7,868 nucleotides of DNA, taken from Solirubrobacterales bacterium. GTDB taxonomy: Bacteria > Actinomycetota > Thermoleophilia > Solirubrobacterales > Solirubrobacteraceae. Below, one piece after another: positions 5,646 to 7,868 of the stretch; the stretch's first letter is position 1; each line of letters opens with the position of its first letter. The position numbers were made by a program, and so were the translations under genes. The stretch lies in contig JAFAZB010000174.1 in assembly GCA_019240015.1 (NCBI GenBank), positions 1-7,868 on the forward strand, written 5' to 3'. The notes under the pieces were generated by a model, which was not told the origin of the DNA, searched no databases, and saw only the letters and a program-made list of their open reading frames with translations.

Positions 5646-6617
5646 GTGACCAGCGAGAACGGTCACCCCCCGCCCGTCTCGGGCACCGTCCTGGTCGCCT
5701 CGACGGGCGGTCATCTGAGCGAACTCCATCAGCTCGCCCACCGGATGAGTCTCGAGCGGCCGTTTCACTGGGTGACGTTCCAGACCCCCCAGAGCACCGC
5801 GTTGCTCCATGGCCAACCTGTCGCTTGGGCCGCCTATACCGGGCAGCGCGACCTCAAGGGAGTCGCGCGCAACCTGCCACTTGCTCACCGGGTGCTCGAT
5901 CGCGGCACCGTCAGCGCGGTGGTCAGCACCGGCGCCGCGATCGCGCTCGCGTTCCTGCCGCTTGCGCGCGCGCGCGGAATCGATGCCCATTACGTCGAGG
6001 GGATCGCCCGCGCCGAGGGGCCGTCGATGACCGGCCGCCTGCTGGGCCGGATCCCGGGGATCAAGCTGTACACGCAGTGGCCGCAGTGGGAGGACGAGAC
6101 GTGGCGATATCGAGGCTCCGTGTTCGACCGCTTCGAGGCTCAGAAGGCACGCACCACGAGGGTCACGATCCGCCGGGTGGCGGTCCTCCTGGGGACGATG
6201 CCCTACAGCTTCAGGCGCCTGGTCGAGCAGCTCGTGAGGATCCTTCCGAGCGATGCGGAGGTGACCTGGCAGGTAGGCGAGACCCCGACCGACGATCTGG
6301 GCATCGTGGCGCACCGAACGCTGCCGCCAGACGAGCTACGGCGGGCGCTGGTGCAGGCCGACGTGGTCGTCGGCCACGCCGGGGGCGGCTCGGCATTACA
6401 GGTGATGGAGGCGGGCAAGTGTCCGGTGCTCGTGCCACGGGAAGCAGCCCACCGCGAGCACGTCGACGACCACCAGCTACAGATCGCGAAAATGCTCCCA
6501 GCGCTCGGCTTGGCGGTCGCCGCGAGGGCGCAGGAGCTCTCCTTGTCGCATCTGGAGGAGGCGGCTCAGCGCAGCATATTGACCGTCCCGGAGCCACCGG
6601 CCTTCCAGCTCGGCTAG
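5646..6617 (+). CDS. Fused Alg14/Alg13-like (GT28-type) glycosyltransferase
   Basis: A 323-residue protein joining two halves that are separate subunits in yeast Alg13/Alg14 and in bacterial pairs such as PssE/PssD. The N-half (about 13-165) is Alg14-like: VLVASTGGHLSEL (15-27), VVSTGAAIALAF (92-103), and YVEGIARAEGPS (116-127) before LYTQWP (141-146). The C-half (about 175-320) is Alg13/GT28-like: AVLLGTMPYSFRRLVEQL, the nucleotide-sugar-binding loop GHAGGGSA (243-250), EAGKCPVLVPR (255-265) and EHVDDHQLQIA (271-281). In the family, the pair adds the second sugar to an undecaprenyl- or dolichyl-diphosphate-linked sugar; here the sugar is unknown. Yeast Alg14 has an N-terminal membrane anchor and this protein does not, so it is probably peripheral. 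GTG 5646 is chosen because a possible -10 lies 8 nt upstream and it gives a short lead-in to the first strand. The stop overlaps that of the convergent membrane glycosyltransferase. Confidence 0.9.
   Translation: MTSENGHPPPVSGTVLVASTGGHLSELHQLAHRMSLERPFHWVTFQTPQSTALLHGQPVAWAAYTGQRDLKGVARNLPLAHRVLDRGTVSAVVSTGAAIALAFLPLARARGIDAHYVEGIARAEGPSMTGRLLGRIPGIKLYTQWPQWEDETWRYRGSVFDRFEAQKARTTRVTIRRVAVLLGTMPYSFRRLVEQLVRILPSDAEVTWQVGETPTDDLGIVAHRTLPPDELRRALVQADVVVGHAGGGSALQVMEAGKCPVLVPREAAHREHVDDHQLQIAKMLPALGLAVAARAQELSLSHLEEAAQRSILTVPEPPAFQLG
6614..6617. other. Overlapping convergent stop codons (shared CTAG)
   Basis: CTAG gives TAG to the plus-strand Alg14/13-like gene (6615-6617) and TAG to the minus-strand membrane glycosyltransferase (complement of 6614-6616). 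This is the same 4-bp tail-to-tail overlap seen at 2202-2205. No strong hairpin or T-run is visible around it. Confidence 0.9.
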
Positions 6618-7825
6618 GAGACGGCCTGGCGACGCTCGGTGCGAACGAACGAGCGGGGGGTCCGGCCGGCGAGCAGCTTCGCGTAGATCGAGATCTTCTG
6701 CCCGATCAGCAGTGGCGAGAACAGCAGCGCGCGGTAGACCGCCCGGGGTGCGCCGACCAGCAGCAGGCCGCCCAGGACGAACACGACTTGCCCCGCAGCT
6801 AACAGCGCCCCGACGCGTGCCACGACGCGGTTTCGCGCCGCCAGCCCCAGCCCCGCCACGGCGAGCTGTGCCGTGATCAGCAACGATTGAGGCGGGACCA
6901 GCCACTCGAGGGCAGCGTTCAGGCGCACCGGATCCTTGTGACGGATCGCCGCCCGTAGGAGGGGAACTGCGGACTGGCGCAGCGTCACGCCGCGGCCGCC
7001 CTCCCAGCGCAACTGCTGCGTGCCGCTGCCCTTCAGCGATGCCGGCATCGAAGAGCTGACGTATGCGTCGGCGATGAACGCCACCTTCCGGCCGGCGGCG
7101 ACGAGCTTGTTGTGGTACTCGGCATCCTCGACGATCGAGAAGGCGTCCCAGGGGACCTCGTCGAGCAGCTCGCGCGTGAGCGCCATCCCGGTTCCCAGCA
7201 GCCCGCTCGAGAGCCCGAGGTGGGTCTTGCCGAGCGGCCGAACCGTGTTCATCCCGATGAAGGCGGCGTAGCGCAGCGCCGCCGACCACGACTCCTCAGG
7301 GTTTGCGACCACGTAGTTCGCCTGCACAGCCGCGTTGCCCGCGCGCAGGCCCGCGGACAATGCGCCCAGCAGGTTCGGCGAGGCTACGCAATCCGCATCG
7401 ACGATCACCACCGAGTCGTATGGGACCAATTCCCCGACCCGGGCGAGCGCCCAGTGGAGCGCGTGACCCTTGCCCGGTCGATCGGGATCGAAGCGTTCGA
7501 GCACGATCACGTCCGCCCGCCGGGCCACCGCTGCGGTGTCGTCGGCGCAGTTGTCGGCGATCACGACCACCGTGTAGCACTGCGCTGGAAACTCCTGCCC
7601 GGCGAGCGCGGCGAGCGTTGGGAGCAACCCCTCCCCCTCATCGTGCGCCGGCACGAGGACGACGAACCGCCGCGCGCTCTCGATTCCCATGTCCTGGCTG
7701 TCAGCAACCGAGCCGCGGCCGCGGAACGCGGCTCCCAGCAACAGCAGCAGGTAGCAGTTGGGTATCGCCAGCAGGCCGGCGAGCAGCGGCAGCACGCCCC
7801 GAGACGGTAGCGAGCGCAGATGCAC
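6614..7825 (-). CDS. Membrane-bound GT2 glycosyltransferase with QxxRW motif
   Basis: A 403-residue inner-membrane glycosyltransferase of the cellulose synthase/NodC-like branch of GT2. An N-terminal transmembrane helix (about 11-31) precedes the cytoplasmic catalytic domain: VVLVPAHDEGEGLLPTL (55-71), IADNCADDTA (89-98), GKGHALHWAL (118-127), metal-binding DADC (143-146), acceptor-site VEDAEY (232-237) and QQLRW (270-274), the Q-x-x-R-W motif of processive enzymes. Hydrophobic segments at about 310-328, 337-358 and 364-382 follow. It is shorter than cellulose or hyaluronan synthases, so polymerisation is possible but not shown; it might instead add one sugar to a lipid or polymer. GTG 7825 is chosen for its GGGAG ribosome site 5 nt upstream. 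TTG 7837 would add four residues, and the frame stays open to the window end, so a longer N-terminus cannot be excluded. It is convergent with the Alg14/13-like gene. Confidence 0.9.
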   Translation of the reverse strand: MHLRSLPSRGVLPLLAGLLAIPNCYLLLLLGAAFRGRGSVADSQDMGIESARRFVVLVPAHDEGEGLLPTLAALAGQEFPAQCYTVVVIADNCADDTAAVARRADVIVLERFDPDRPGKGHALHWALARVGELVPYDSVVIVDADCVASPNLLGALSAGLRAGNAAVQANYVVANPEESWSAALRYAAFIGMNTVRPLGKTHLGLSSGLLGTGMALTRELLDEVPWDAFSIVEDAEYHNKLVAAGRKVAFIADAYVSSSMPASLKGSGTQQLRWEGGRGVTLRQSAVPLLRAAIRHKDPVRLNAALEWLVPPQSLLITAQLAVAGLGLAARNRVVARVGALLAAGQVVFVLGGLLLVGAPRAVYRALLFSPLLIGQKISIYAKLLAGRTPRSFVRTERRQAVS

Positions 7826-7830
7826 CGCCG

Positions 7831-7835
7831 CTCCC
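7831..7835 (-). promoter_or_regulatory. Ribosome binding site of the membrane GT2 gene
   Basis: On the minus strand GGGAG lies 5 nt before GTG 7825. It is the clearest Shine-Dalgarno sequence in the window and decides the start over TTG 7837, which overlaps it. The 31 bases between 7838 and the window end show no recognisable promoter. Confidence 0.5.
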
Positions 7836-7868
7836 AACTGCCTGAAAGTCCGGCCGCGGGCAGTATCC

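Noticed and set aside
5516..6802. 428-codon plus-strand open frame over the Alg14/13-like gene
   Set aside because: Arg/Pro/Ala-rich shadow of a gene with clear family motifs; no recognisable domain.
6477..7289. 270-codon minus-strand open frame overlapping the membrane GT2
   Set aside because: A different frame of the same strand as a gene with DxD, ED and QxxRW motifs; the translation has no motif.

Overview
This window is high-GC bacterial DNA with Arg/Ala-rich proteins, several GTG starts, few Shine-Dalgarno sequences and at least two possible leaderless start sites. This fits a high-GC actinobacterium. The Ig-like repeat plus W-rich secreted protein reminds me of soil Thermoleophilia (Solirubrobacterales-like) genomes, but that placement is recollection and inference, not a database result. 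No rRNA, tRNA, CRISPR or mobile-element signal was seen.

Layout: (1) the 3' part of a class I SAM-dependent methyltransferase (1-677, +), cut by the window edge; (2) a 130-nt gap with one weak hairpin; (3) a secreted protein with a signal peptide, an Ig-like domain and a large Trp-rich domain of unknown function (808-2205, +); (4) a GT4-type glycosyltransferase on the opposite strand (2202 to about 3413, -), convergent with the secreted protein; (5) a divergent plus-strand run of three genes with 32- and 38-nt gaps: a second GT4-type glycosyltransferase (3446-4660), a GT2-type glycosyltransferase (4693-5607) and a fused Alg14/Alg13-like glycosyltransferase (5646-6617); (6) a membrane-bound GT2 glycosyltransferase (6614-7825, -), convergent with the fusion gene. 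Almost every base is coding and no gap exceeds 130 nt.

Together the genes look like part of a surface-glycan (exopolysaccharide, capsule or glycolipid) locus. Cytoplasmic GT4, GT2 and Alg14/13-type enzymes would build a lipid-linked oligosaccharide, the membrane GT2 could extend or modify a glycan at the membrane, the methyltransferase could modify a sugar, and the secreted protein could act on or bind the product outside the cell. No priming phosphoglycosyltransferase, flippase, polymerase or export gene lies in the window, so this is probably an internal slice of a larger locus. Sugar specificities cannot be read from the sequence.

Most notable points: the minus-strand GT4 has about 42 residues of well-conserved N-terminus upstream of its first ATG/GTG/TTG codon, with no canonical start; both convergent gene pairs end in a shared CTAG in which the two stop codons overlap; two GTG-start genes carry a TAnnnT hexamer exactly 8 nt upstream; and the secreted protein carries a large domain I cannot assign.
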